This document shows positions 28,605-37,936 of a DNA stretch of 64,000 nt, piece by piece. The notes below the pieces were generated by a model. That model did no database searches and was not told the origin of the DNA. It worked only from the letters and a program-made list of their open reading frames with translations. The translations under genes were made by a program, and so were the position numbers. The stretch lies in contig JAFCDQ010000001.1 in the NCBI GenBank assembly GCA_017609645.1, forward strand, positions 434,001 to 498,000. The letters run 5' to 3'. The stretch's first letter is position 1, and each line of letters starts with the position of its first letter. Source of the DNA: Candidatus Woesearchaeota archaeon (lineage in GTDB: Archaea > Nanobdellota > Nanobdellia > Woesearchaeales > ARS49).

Positions 28605-29773
28605 TATTTATTACCCTTAAACTTTTTCATATTCTCTTCAAGTGCTTTCAAGCCAGGCAAATCACTTACTAAAAATTCTAAACTTGCTCCGCCGCCTGTA
28701 CTGACAAAAGTGAACTTCTTCCTTAAATCTAATTTATCAATAACGGCTGCAGTGTCTCCTCCGCCAGCAATCCTTAAACCTTTCATCTTAGCAAGGAACT
28801 TTGCGGTTTCTATTGTGCCTTTAGCAAAAATTTTATTCTCAACACAGCCTAAAGGACCATTCCAAAAAACAGATTTTGCTTTCTTTAACTCTTTTTCAAA
28901 CAAATCAATAGTTTTTCTGCCAACATCCAAACCCATGCCTTTCTTGACAACATCAACACTTTCTGCACTTTCTGCATTGATATCAACTCCTTCTAAAAAA
29001 TCAACAGGCAAAATAATCTTCTTATTACTCACTAATTTTTTAGCTTCTTTCAAAAATTTCTCATTCACTAAACTTTTACCTACAGGAATTTTTTTTGCTT
29101 TCAAGAAAGTAAAAGCCATTGCACCTGCAATGAGCAATTTATCAGCTTTCTTAAGCATTTCCTTGATAAACTTCAATTTAGTGCCTATCTTAGCACCGCC
29201 TAAAAGCACAACATAAGGTTTTTTAGGTTTTAACAATTTAGAAAGCTCTTTAACTTCTTCTTCAACAAGAAAACCTGCAATTGACTTCACATATTTTGGC
29301 ACACCAACAACAGATGCGTGTTTTCTATGACAGACAGCAAACGCGTCCTGCACAAAAATATTGCAAAGTGATGCTAATTTTTTTGCAAATCTTTTATCAT
29401 TTTCCTCTTCTTCTCTATAAAATCTTAAATTCTCCAGCATTAAAATCTCGCCAGGCTTAAGTTTGTGGATTTTAGTCTTAACAGAAGGACCAATATATTC
29501 TTTAGCATACTGCACTTTTTTCTTTAATAACTTAGCAAGTCTTTCTGCAATCGGCCGCATCCTTAAATCATTATCCAAACCTAAAGGTCTGCCTAAATGA
29601 CTCGCAATCACAATCCTGCATTTTTCCTTCATCAAAAATTTGATTGTCTTTAATGAAGCTCTTATCTTAAAATCATCAGCTATTTTGCCGTCTTTTAACG
29701 GCACATTATAATCTGTTCTTAAAAGAATTATTTTCCCTTTTACATTAACATTCTGTAAGTTCTTAAATTTCAT
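28604..29773 (-). CDS. pgk: Phosphoglycerate kinase
   Basis: Transfers phosphate from 1,3-bisphosphoglycerate to ADP, an ATP-yielding step of glycolysis. LLRTDYNVPL, the ASHLGRP substrate loop, DAFAVCHRKHASVVG, GGAKIGTKL and GGGDTAA near the C-terminus are the standard PGK blocks. Length (389 aa) is normal. It overlaps gap by 4 nt (ATGA) and rnp4 by 1 nt. Confidence 0.95.
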   Translation of the reverse strand: MKFKNLQNVNVKGKIILLRTDYNVPLKDGKIADDFKIRASLKTIKFLMKEKCRIVIASHLGRPLGLDNDLRMRPIAERLAKLLKKKVQYAKEYIGPSVKTKIHKLKPGEILMLENLRFYREEEENDKRFAKKLASLCNIFVQDAFAVCHRKHASVVGVPKYVKSIAGFLVEEEVKELSKLLKPKKPYVVLLGGAKIGTKLKFIKEMLKKADKLLIAGAMAFTFLKAKKIPVGKSLVNEKFLKEAKKLVSNKKIILPVDFLEGVDINAESAESVDVVKKGMGLDVGRKTIDLFEKELKKAKSVFWNGPLGCVENKIFAKGTIETAKFLAKMKGLRIAGGGDTAAVIDKLDLRKKFTFVSTGGGASLEFLVSDLPGLKALEENMKKFKGNK

Positions 29774-30765
29774 AATAATAATTTAATCACATCAATAATT
29801 CTGCAACTGTAACCCCATTCATTATCATAAAAAGCAGACACATTAATCATATTTCCATTAACTTTAGTCATTAAACTGTCAAATATGCCGCTGTTAGTAT
29901 TCTGCAAAATATCTGTACTAACAAGAGGATCTTCACTATATTCTAAAATTCCTTTTAATTTTGTTTTTGCAGCGTTCTTGAATAAAGTATTTACTTTTTT
30001 TGCAGTAGTTTTTTGTCCTACTTCTGCAACTATATTTACGATGCTGCCGCACACAACAGGAACTCTCCATGCAAAGCCGTCCATTTTATCTTTCAAGCTT
30101 GGAATGACTTCTGATAGTGCTTTTGTTGCTCCAGTTGTTGTTGGTATTATGTTTACTGCTCCTGCTCTTCCTCTTCTTACATCTTTACCATCTACGCCGT
30201 CAACTATTTTTTGAGAAGCAGTATAAGAATGAACTGTAATCATATACCCTTTTTTTATTTTTAATTTGTCATTCAGTATTTTGCAAACTGGCGCTAAAGC
30301 ATTAGTTGTACAGCTCGCATTGCTTATTATATTATGTTTTTTCTTATTGTATAATTTTTCATTAACTCCTTTAACAATTGTAATATCTGGCTTTTTAGCA
30401 GGAGCGCTTATCAGCACTTTTTTCGCACCTGCATCTAAATGCAGCTGAGCTCCTTCTCTATGAGTAAAAAATCCAGTGCTTTCAATAACAACATCTACAC
30501 CTAGAAATTTCCAAGGCAATTTTGCAGGATCTTTTTCTGAGAAGCATTTAACAGTTGTACCATTTATAGTTATACTGCTGCTTGTTGCACTAATTTTTCC
30601 GGGAAATTTGCCATAGACAGAATCATGCTTAAGCAGATAAGCTAATGTTTTAGTATCTGCTAAATCATTTATAGCAACAAACTTGATTTTTTTATCTTTT
30701 ATTCCAGCTTGCAGGACTTGTCTTCCAATCCTGCCAAAGCCATTGATTGCTACTTTAATTACCAT
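29770..30765 (-). CDS. gap: Glyceraldehyde-3-phosphate dehydrogenase, bacterial (class I) type
   Basis: NAD(P)-dependent glycolytic enzyme. The N-terminal IKVAINGFGRIGRQV Rossmann motif and catalytic Cys in SNASCTTN (about residue 152) belong to the bacterial/eukaryotic class, not the archaeal class II enzyme; YDNEWGYSCR ends it normally. This suggests acquisition from bacteria. I use ATG at 30765; a TTG at 30789 would add eight residues. A TATA-like TTTAAATTC lies about 25-30 bp upstream. It leads a gap-pgk-rnp4 operon. Confidence 0.94.
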   Translation of the reverse strand: MVIKVAINGFGRIGRQVLQAGIKDKKIKFVAINDLADTKTLAYLLKHDSVYGKFPGKISATSSSITINGTTVKCFSEKDPAKLPWKFLGVDVVIESTGFFTHREGAQLHLDAGAKKVLISAPAKKPDITIVKGVNEKLYNKKKHNIISNASCTTNALAPVCKILNDKLKIKKGYMITVHSYTASQKIVDGVDGKDVRRGRAGAVNIIPTTTGATKALSEVIPSLKDKMDGFAWRVPVVCGSIVNIVAEVGQKTTAKKVNTLFKNAAKTKLKGILEYSEDPLVSTDILQNTNSGIFDSLMTKVNGNMINVSAFYDNEWGYSCRIIDVIKLLL

Positions 30766-30825
30766 TCTTGAATTATAAGGAGAAAGCAAGAATTTAAAGC
30801 TTCTTAACCATTATTGAATAGAAAA

Positions 30826-32499
30826 TTAGAACTTGCTCCTCTTTGTATACTTAGTATGCAGCAATTCTTCTGATTTCTTGCTTAAAGGATTTCCAAGAAG
30901 TTCCTTATATATCTGCTGAACAACTGGATTTTCCAAAGGAACTCTTAACTTCATCTTAGCATCCTGCTGATAAATAGCATTCATTCTTTTTTGCAAAATA
31001 TCCTTATTTACAGGCAGGGGCTGACCTCCTCCGCCAATGCATCCGCCAGGACACGCCATGACTTCAATAAAATGATAATCCTTGGCTTTTTCCAAAAGCT
31101 TGCGGGCATTCCATAAACCATTTGCAACAGCAAACTTTATTTCTTTACCTTTGATTATGATGGAGCCGTGCTTAATTCCATCCATACCTCTAATCTGATC
31201 AAATTCTAACTTACTAACTCTTTTACCTGTAGCTGTTTCATAAGCATTTCTTAAAGCAGCTTCCATAACACCGCCGCTTGCACCAAAAATAGCGCCAGCG
31301 CCTGTTGAAACCCCTAATGTTGGGTCGAATTCTTCATCAGCAATTTTTTTGAAATCAATCTTGAAATGTTCAATTAACTTAGCAGCTTCTCTAGTTGTTA
31401 ATACATAATCTACTCCGCTTTTTAATTCAGGACGAGTTGATTCAAATTTTTTAGCAGTGCAAGGCATTATGCTGACCATTATGATGTTTTTAGGATTAAT
31501 TTTTGCTTTTTTTGCATAATATGTCTTAGTCAACATACCAAGCATTTCATGAGGACTTTTACAAGAAGACATATTTTTTAACAAATCATGATAAAAAAAT
31601 TCCATAAACAAAATCCAAGCAGGACAACAAGTTGTTATCATAGGAAATGGCCCGCCTTTTTCAATTCTTTTCAATAATTCAGCGCTTTCTTCCATAATAG
31701 TCATATCTGCACCTAAATCAGTATCAAAAACTTTATCAAAACCGCATTTTCGCAATGCAGCAACCATTTTTCCAGTAACTAAACTTCCAGGAGGCATTCC
31801 AAATTCTTCTCCAAGAGATGCTCTAATAGAAGGAGCAGTTTGTACTACTACATGCTTCTTTTTATCTTTCAAAACTTGCAAAACTTCTTGTAGATGTTCT
31901 CTTTCACTAATCGCGCCTACTGGACAAGCTGCAATGCACTGACCGCACTTTGTGCAAGCAACATCATTTAAATCATGCTCAAAATAAGGAGTCACGTGCT
32001 CTTTATTTCCTCTGAAAGCAAAATCAATAGCATAAGTTGCTTGAATTTCTGCACAAGTTGCAACACATCTCCCGCAATTCACACATTTATTATCATCTCT
32101 AACAACAGCAGCACCTAAATCAACTTTATATTTTTTCTTTGTATCAAATTTTCTATCCCTGACACCTAATTCAGAAATTATCTTGCAAAGATCATGTTCT
32201 TTATGTTCTGTTGAACAAAATTTAGACTGCTCTGCAAATAATAGTTCTGCATTTACTCTTCTTGCTGTTTGTACTTTATCTGAATTTGTAATAATTTTCA
32301 TACCTTCTTTTGGCAAAATTTCACAAGATGCTTTTAACTTGCCTTCAATTTCTACTATACATAGTCTGCATCTTGATTGTATGCTTATTCCTTCTTGATA
32401 ACATAAAGAAGGAATTTCAAAACCTTTTTCTTTAAGAATTTGCAGTAATCTCTTTTTAGGATCAACTTCAAAATCCTTGCCGTCGATATTTATCTTCAT
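30826..32499 (-). CDS. hydA: [FeFe] hydrogenase catalytic subunit
   Basis: Reversibly reduces protons to H2 at the H-cluster. The three cluster signatures are intact: TTCCPAW (L1, about 291), MPCTAKKFE (L2, about 345) and MACPGGCIGGGGQP (L3, about 485). The N-terminal half carries a [2Fe-2S] domain (CYQEGIS...CRLC), a His/Cys [4Fe-4S] site (CSTEHKEHDLC) and two 4Fe-4S ferredoxin motifs (CVNCGRCVATC, CTKCGQCIAACP). It is the third gene of hydC-hydB-hydA; ATGA overlap with hydB. Soluble trimeric HydABC enzymes are often NADH-ferredoxin bifurcating. This one may be, but maturation genes are not in the window. Confidence 0.95.
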   Translation of the reverse strand: MKINIDGKDFEVDPKKRLLQILKEKGFEIPSLCYQEGISIQSRCRLCIVEIEGKLKASCEILPKEGMKIITNSDKVQTARRVNAELLFAEQSKFCSTEHKEHDLCKIISELGVRDRKFDTKKKYKVDLGAAVVRDDNKCVNCGRCVATCAEIQATYAIDFAFRGNKEHVTPYFEHDLNDVACTKCGQCIAACPVGAISEREHLQEVLQVLKDKKKHVVVQTAPSIRASLGEEFGMPPGSLVTGKMVAALRKCGFDKVFDTDLGADMTIMEESAELLKRIEKGGPFPMITTCCPAWILFMEFFYHDLLKNMSSCKSPHEMLGMLTKTYYAKKAKINPKNIIMVSIMPCTAKKFESTRPELKSGVDYVLTTREAAKLIEHFKIDFKKIADEEFDPTLGVSTGAGAIFGASGGVMEAALRNAYETATGKRVSKLEFDQIRGMDGIKHGSIIIKGKEIKFAVANGLWNARKLLEKAKDYHFIEVMACPGGCIGGGGQPLPVNKDILQKRMNAIYQQDAKMKLRVPLENPVVQQIYKELLGNPLSKKSEELLHTKYTKRSKF

Positions 32500-33614
32500 T
32501 TCAATTTAGCCTCAAATTCTTTTTTGAAATATTGTAATGCGCTTAATAGATGATTCATTGAACTCTGACCTAAGCCGCAGAAAGAAGTTTCTTTTATCAC
32601 CCAAGCTAATTCTTGTAATGTTTCAAAATCTTCTTTTGTTGCTTTTCCTAGTGATATTTCTTCTAAAAAGTGCAATATTCTCATAGTACCTTCTCTGCAA
32701 GGCGTACAACGGCCACAAGATTCAAATTCATAAAATTTAGCAATATTTGTTGCAATATCAACTATTGATTTTGTTTCATCTACTATTATCATTGTGCTAG
32801 AGCCTAAAGCGCAGTTTTGCTTGCAGATGTTTTCCTGCTTCATTTCCATTTCTTTAAATTGTTCATAGGGCAGGCATCCTCCAAAACAGCCAAAATATAT
32901 TGCTTTAACTTTATTTTTTGGCTCTGCAAGTTTAATTATATCTTTGAGTTTTATTCCAATTGGTAGTTCATAAACACCTGGCTTATTTACACAGCCAGAC
33001 AAAGAATGCAGTTTCAAATCTTTCCAATCATCAAACAAAACTAATTGAGGAATATTTGTCAAAGTTTCAACATTATTAATTACAGTAGGTTTATTGAACA
33101 AACCTTGAGTTGTAGGATAAGGAGGTCTAAGATTAGGCTGGCCTCTTTTTCCCTCAATTGAAGCAATAATTGCAGTTTCTTCTCCAACAACATAAGACCC
33201 TGCTCCAGAAAAAATCTCCATATTTAGTTTTGATTTGGCTTTTTTAAGAACTTCATTAATGGTTTTTTGTAATTTTGGTTTTAACGAAGTATATTCACTT
33301 CTCAAGTATATATAGGCTTTTTTTGCATTAACAGCAAAACAAGCAATCATAATCCCTTCAATCAAAGTCTCTGGATTGTTTTCCAGAATAAATCTATCTT
33401 TAAAAGTTCCTGGCTCTCCTTCATCTGCATTACAAATCACATACTTTTCATTAGCAGGCGTTTCCTTGACCATTTGCCATTTCTTTCCTGTAGGAAAACC
33501 GCCTCCTGCTCTGCCTGTCAAACCTTTTTTAGAAACTAAAGCTATAATTTTCTCAGAACCTAATTTTTTTGCTTTTTCCAAAGCTTTAAGATTTGTTTTT
33601 TTCAAGATTTGCAT
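32496..33614 (-). CDS. hydB: NADH-binding hydrogenase beta subunit (NuoF-like)
   Basis: Flavoprotein subunit that accepts electrons from NADH. GLTGRAGGGFPTGKKW and CNADEGEPGTFKDR form the NADH/FMN site; ESCGRCTPCREGT binds the 4Fe-4S cluster. At 372 residues it lacks the N-terminal thioredoxin-like extension and the C-terminal ferredoxin domains found in larger HydB proteins, so it is a compact form. It overlaps hydC by 13 nt and hydA by 4 nt. Confidence 0.92.
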   Translation of the reverse strand: MQILKKTNLKALEKAKKLGSEKIIALVSKKGLTGRAGGGFPTGKKWQMVKETPANEKYVICNADEGEPGTFKDRFILENNPETLIEGIMIACFAVNAKKAYIYLRSEYTSLKPKLQKTINEVLKKAKSKLNMEIFSGAGSYVVGEETAIIASIEGKRGQPNLRPPYPTTQGLFNKPTVINNVETLTNIPQLVLFDDWKDLKLHSLSGCVNKPGVYELPIGIKLKDIIKLAEPKNKVKAIYFGCFGGCLPYEQFKEMEMKQENICKQNCALGSSTMIIVDETKSIVDIATNIAKFYEFESCGRCTPCREGTMRILHFLEEISLGKATKEDFETLQELAWVIKETSFCGLGQSSMNHLLSALQYFKKEFEAKLK

Positions 33615-34036
33615 TTTTGAATTATTTCCTTAATTTTTTCTTTTGTCAGGTTGCCATATACTTTTTTATTAATCATCATAGCAGGAGCTTTATCACAACA
33701 GCCAATACAAGATCCAATATGTAATGAGAATTTGTTGTCTTTTGTTGTCTCTCCTGATTTGATTTTCAACAATTTTTCTAATTCTTTAATCACATCAAGG
33801 GAATTGTTTAGATAACAAGAAGGTGAATTACAAATTTCTATCAAATAGTTGCCTTGTTTTCTGACAAAAAGATTGGCGTAAAAGGTTGTGGCTGCATATA
33901 TTCTGCTTATTGGAATTTTTGTTTCATCACTTATTTTTTTCATAGCTTGCTCTGAAATAAAGCCGTTTTTCTTTTGCTCAGCAATCAATCTAGGCAATAA
34001 TTTGTCACAATCAGGATATACCTCTTTTAAGTTCAT
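33602..34036 (-). CDS. hydC: Hydrogenase gamma subunit (NuoE-like [2Fe-2S])
   Basis: Thioredoxin-fold [2Fe-2S] protein. Cluster cysteines lie in CNSPSCYL and in CIGCCDKAPAM, the NuoE pattern; the N-terminal helical part (MKKISDETKIPISRIYAATTFY) also matches. 144 residues is normal. First gene of the hydrogenase operon; a TATA box (TTATATAAATA on the minus strand, about 34057-34067) lies about 25 bp upstream, implying a leaderless message. Confidence 0.92.
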   Translation of the reverse strand: MNLKEVYPDCDKLLPRLIAEQKKNGFISEQAMKKISDETKIPISRIYAATTFYANLFVRKQGNYLIEICNSPSCYLNNSLDVIKELEKLLKIKSGETTKDNKFSLHIGSCIGCCDKAPAMMINKKVYGNLTKEKIKEIIQKCKS

Positions 34037-34056
34037 TATATTTATTTTGCTATTTT

Positions 34057-34067
34057 TATTTATATAA
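34057..34067 (-). promoter_or_regulatory. TATA box of the hydCBA operon
   Basis: TTATATAAATA on the minus strand, 21-31 bp before the hydC ATG at 34036. No Shine-Dalgarno sequence is visible in between. Confidence 0.55.
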
Positions 34068-34075
34068 CTTTCTAA

Positions 34076-37000
34076 TTATATTATATAGCATTCTTGGAAA
34101 GAGTATTTATGAGGGTCAAAACTGAATTCGTGCTCTTTTTTCAATGTCATTTTTTCATAATTTTTTTGAGTTATTATTGATTGAATTGTTGACCTGTTTG
34201 AGTGTATTGTTGAATTTGTAGGCATTAAAACAGCATCTGCTTTAATTGATTTCGCACTTTCTTTAGCAAAATCAATCATTTTATTATATAAATCATCAGC
34301 ATTGACATTACCTAGAAAGTTTTGTGAAGGATTAATTCCAGGAAGTGCTAAATATTTTTTGTTATCATCATTAATTATAAGATAATGCATTCCGCCTTGA
34401 GCAATACCATTTTTATCGAAAATGATCATATTCATAAAGTCAGGGCGCTCCCATAATTTTTGATCAGGAGCAGTGCAAACACCCATATTCAATCCAACAG
34501 CAGAATGCTCTTTTTTCTTAGAAATCATAAATTTCAATTCTTCTTGTTCAGCACTTTCTGTTTCATCAAATTCATACTTTTGCATTTCTCTTTGCATTTT
34601 AGAATAATCTTGACCTATCAAATCTTGATAAATCAAATCAGTAACTTTCCTATTATGATTTTTTTTAACTCTGACACCTTGTAAAAGTTCAGCAATTTCA
34701 TTTTCTTGTTTATTTGTGAAAGAATTCCACAAATCCTCTTTACTTGCATCTGGAAAATACTGACTTAATTGTTTGCTTAAAATATTTTTAGCTCTATCTT
34801 CATCATTATTATTAATAACATTATAAACTGTTTTAGCAAGTTTGTTAGGATTTCTAACTTTAACACTTAATCTAGCATCTAATTTATTATTAAACTCTTC
34901 AGAATCACTTTCTTTATATTTATTAACACTTGAATCTATCAAATCCTTTAACGTATCGCCAACAAACTCTTTATAACTCATCAAATTATGATGCGAATTT
35001 AAATTGTCAGGCAAAGAATGACCGTTTGCTTTATGTTCAGCAACCAAATTCTCAATGATTTTTTCCTTATTTTTATTTAATTCCCCTTCACACCACAAAC
35101 TAATTATCTCTTCACCAAGAATAGGGTTTTTTTCTAAATCTTTTTTATTATTTGCTTTGTAAATAATTTGCCAAGGTTCAACATCAGCCTTTTCATTATC
35201 TTTCAACTTATAAGAACCACACGCAACACCAACACTGAAATTTTGTAAATTCTCAAATTCATTAGGTATAGGCAAAGATTCTCTTTGCTCAATTAAGTTC
35301 AAATACTGCTCTCTATCAATAGTTGTAGCAGGAGGAAAAGTAAAATACAAAACAGCACCAAAATACTTATTATCAAAATCTTCATCTCCACATTCACCAT
35401 TCACAATCTTTCCATGTAAATCAGTAACTCTTTCAGATAAAGCATTAATTTTTTCTTTCTTTTTTCCCCTACTAAAATTAGAATTAAAAATATCCTTATA
35501 ATCTTGATATAATTCCACAACAGGGATATCAACATCATCAACAAAACCTTTGATGATTTCTTTTTCTGCACTTAAATCAACACTCTTTTCTGCCAAAGGC
35601 TTAACAACATTTCTCAACAAATCCCAAGCCTTAACACCTTTCTGAGTAGAAATATATTTTAACAAATTAACATCAAAAGCTTTCATTTCGTATAAATTAT
35701 TAAACTCATCCAAACACAAAAAAGCTCCAACTTTCTGACTGCGGAAAGTTGGCATAATCAAATCATTCCAAACTACTTCAGAACAATAGTTAGCCTCTGT
35801 AATAGACATTAAAGCCTGTTCTTCAGCTCCTGCACTTAGACTCAAAATCTCACGCAAATCATTAACATATAAAACATCGTTAATAACTAAATTTTCTAAA
35901 GTGTCAACTAAAGGATGATTAAATTTTTTATAATCTTTAAATAACTCTTTTATATCTTCTCTTTCAAATGTTGAAATAAAATTATCAAATTTAGAAGGGT
36001 CTTCTAAACATAAATTAGTTATAGATGATAAGTGAGATGCAGCTTTTTCGCTAATTTTTTCATATGTTTCAAATAAATTAATGGCTTTATCAAAAACCGA
36101 AATATCAGTTTTTGTTAAATCACGGACGATTCTCATTAAATTTTCCTGCACGTTTTTCATTACTGTAATACCACCTACTTCGTATGGTTCCAAAAACTTT
36201 TTGAAATCATCTCTTTTATATGCTGAAATCATATTATCAATTTTAGAAACATCAGTAGTTACGATTTCGCTAAGTGCATCAACTAGACATTCTTGCACAG
36301 TTGTAGAGTGTTTTTCATATGATTTAATCAAATCAATTACATCCTTTCTTTTATATGTTGAAATCATATCATTAATTTTAGAGTTCTCAGTAATTTTGCT
36401 AAGTGAGTTAACTAAACATTCTTGCATTGTTTCAGAGCGTTTTTTATACAACTCAATCAAATCAGTTACATTACTTTTTTTATATAGTGAAACTAAATTA
36501 TCAAATTGAGATGCATTACCTTTATAAAATTTATTTTTAAGAGCGTAAAATAAACTTTTTTGAACTTCTTCCGAATATTTTTTGTAAGATTTGAATAGAT
36601 TAATAACATCATTTCTTTTAAATGCTAAATTAAAAGCTTTAAGCATAGCTCTTTCTCTGAGAATAGTATCAGTCGTTAGCATATTTGTATTTGCAATATG
36701 TCTAATAGTATAAATTAAATCTTCACGAAATGGCTTAGACAAAGATTTATAAGAATCAAATAGATTAATAACATCATCAAATTGAGAAATATCAATTATA
36801 ATTACATGTCCAAGCGCATCAACTAAACAGCTCTGAGCTACGTCATCAAATTTTTTGTATGATTTAAACAAATTTAAGACATCATTTCTTTCAAATGATG
36901 TTGTTAACTTATCAATTTCAGAAATTTCCTCATTTCTTAAAAAATCGTTAATATTATCAATTAAACCTTTTTTTATTGATTCGGGAAATTTTCTGTATTT

Positions 37001-37162
37001 TTTAATTAAATTTATTGTATCATTAAATTTAGAAACATCAGTTTTTGCAATTTCTTGGAGAAGATAATCTAAACGTTTCTGAGATTTTTCAGGAAGTTTT
37101 TTGTAAGTTTTCAATATCTTCCTTGTTTGAGGGTAATGATCTATTAGTTTTTCAAGGGTCAT
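34076..37162 (-). CDS. 1028-aa helical-repeat protein of unknown function
   Basis: No signal peptide or membrane span. Residues 1 to about 420 are at least eight degenerate helical repeats of about 45-50 residues (pattern D-V-I/N-LF-x-SYKK, then L-V-x-AL, then D-x-S-x-FDN). A middle region has mixed helices. The last 140 residues form a separate domain with VCTAPDQKLW, AQGGMHYLI, LALPGINPSQNF and MPTNSTIHSNRS, conserved-looking motifs that could be an active or ligand site. I do not recognise the family. It begins ATG at 37162; it ends 40 bp before the hydC start on the same strand and stands alone. Confidence 0.75.
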   Translation of the reverse strand: MTLEKLIDHYPQTRKILKTYKKLPEKSQKRLDYLLQEIAKTDVSKFNDTINLIKKYRKFPESIKKGLIDNINDFLRNEEISEIDKLTTSFERNDVLNLFKSYKKFDDVAQSCLVDALGHVIIIDISQFDDVINLFDSYKSLSKPFREDLIYTIRHIANTNMLTTDTILRERAMLKAFNLAFKRNDVINLFKSYKKYSEEVQKSLFYALKNKFYKGNASQFDNLVSLYKKSNVTDLIELYKKRSETMQECLVNSLSKITENSKINDMISTYKRKDVIDLIKSYEKHSTTVQECLVDALSEIVTTDVSKIDNMISAYKRDDFKKFLEPYEVGGITVMKNVQENLMRIVRDLTKTDISVFDKAINLFETYEKISEKAASHLSSITNLCLEDPSKFDNFISTFEREDIKELFKDYKKFNHPLVDTLENLVINDVLYVNDLREILSLSAGAEEQALMSITEANYCSEVVWNDLIMPTFRSQKVGAFLCLDEFNNLYEMKAFDVNLLKYISTQKGVKAWDLLRNVVKPLAEKSVDLSAEKEIIKGFVDDVDIPVVELYQDYKDIFNSNFSRGKKKEKINALSERVTDLHGKIVNGECGDEDFDNKYFGAVLYFTFPPATTIDREQYLNLIEQRESLPIPNEFENLQNFSVGVACGSYKLKDNEKADVEPWQIIYKANNKKDLEKNPILGEEIISLWCEGELNKNKEKIIENLVAEHKANGHSLPDNLNSHHNLMSYKEFVGDTLKDLIDSSVNKYKESDSEEFNNKLDARLSVKVRNPNKLAKTVYNVINNNDEDRAKNILSKQLSQYFPDASKEDLWNSFTNKQENEIAELLQGVRVKKNHNRKVTDLIYQDLIGQDYSKMQREMQKYEFDETESAEQEELKFMISKKKEHSAVGLNMGVCTAPDQKLWERPDFMNMIIFDKNGIAQGGMHYLIINDDNKKYLALPGINPSQNFLGNVNADDLYNKMIDFAKESAKSIKADAVLMPTNSTIHSNRSTIQSIITQKNYEKMTLKKEHEFSFDPHKYSFQECYII

Positions 37163-37364
37163 TTTTACCTATTTTTAAATTGGGAAATTAGGCTTCAAAA
37201 CTGCCAATTTCGCCTTATTATCATATATAAGCATAAGTTATATATAAACCTTTCGCCACTTAGCAGTGGTAAATAAGCTGAAACCGAGGCAAATCCTTTA
37301 AAAAGCCTTTTTTAGGAAAATTTATTATAAATTTAAATTATATTTTCTAGAAAAAGGTGATATT
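37163..37364. other. Intergenic region with promoter and hairpin-T-tract
   Basis: Contains TATATATAAACC (about 37238-37249) followed by CTTTCG, a small hairpin CCACT-TAGC-AGTGG (about 37256-37269), and AGGC...GCCT followed by T6 (about 37288-37313), which could bound a short plus-strand RNA. A second TATA-like stretch at about 37328-37342 and an AGGTGAT ribosome binding site (37356-37362) serve the next gene. Confidence 0.35.
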
Positions 37365-37628
37365 ATGGCTAAAATTACTGCCAAAGAAGAAAAAAGAAAA
37401 AAATTAAGACTGACTCCTGCACAGTTTTATGCAGCTCAAAGAAGCCCTCCTAGTTCAAGTGATTTGCCCATTTTTGATAAAAGTCACACAAGAAATGCGA
37501 TGGCAAGATTTAACCAGACTGATTTTACGAACAAAGCAGAAAAAGTCAAGGCTTATAATAAAATAATCAGAGCTGCCAGGAAATTTAAGATAGATATTGA
37601 AGATTTCAAGAAAAGAAAACCTAGATAG
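37365..37628 (+). CDS. Small basic protein with an HxRNAxARF motif (DUF6582-like)
   Basis: 87 residues. LPIFDKSHTRNAMARFNQ followed by a helix KAYNKIIRAARKFKI resembles the small domain annotated DUF6582 in bacterial and phage proteins, from memory. The N-terminal 25 residues are basic and helical. A good ribosome binding site (AGGTGAT) precedes the ATG by 3-4 nt. Function unknown. It is followed by a DUF2061 gene 33 bp downstream on the same strand. Confidence 0.65.
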   Translation: MAKITAKEEKRKKLRLTPAQFYAAQRSPPSSSDLPIFDKSHTRNAMARFNQTDFTNKAEKVKAYNKIIRAARKFKIDIEDFKKRKPR

Positions 37629-37661
37629 CAAAAAATAATAGAAAAAATTAGAGGTATTAAC

Positions 37662-37886
37662 ATGGACAGTCATAAAAGAACAATTTTTAAAACAATAACC
37701 TGGAGAATAATAGCAACTGTAACAACTATAGTTGTTATTTATGCTTGGACAGGCAGTTGGACAAAATCTCTTGGAGCAGGTCTTGTTGCTAACGCTCTTA
37801 AGACAGTATTCTATTACATCCATGAAAGAGTTTGGAATGCAACTGATTATGGCAGACTTCACAAGCCTGTAAAAGCCAGGCGTTAA
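37662..37886 (+). CDS. DUF2061 membrane protein
   Basis: 74 residues with two membrane spans. HKRTIFKTITWRIIATVTT at the start and KTVFYYIHERVWN at the end are the two conserved blocks of DUF2061. Function is not established. It lies in a plus-strand run with the DUF6582-like gene and a polytopic membrane protein. Confidence 0.88.
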   Translation: MDSHKRTIFKTITWRIIATVTTIVVIYAWTGSWTKSLGAGLVANALKTVFYYIHERVWNATDYGRLHKPVKARR

Positions 37887-37936
37887 TTTTATTTTTTAAA
37901 CAAAAACTATTTAAATGAGGAAATGATTGTTAGCCA

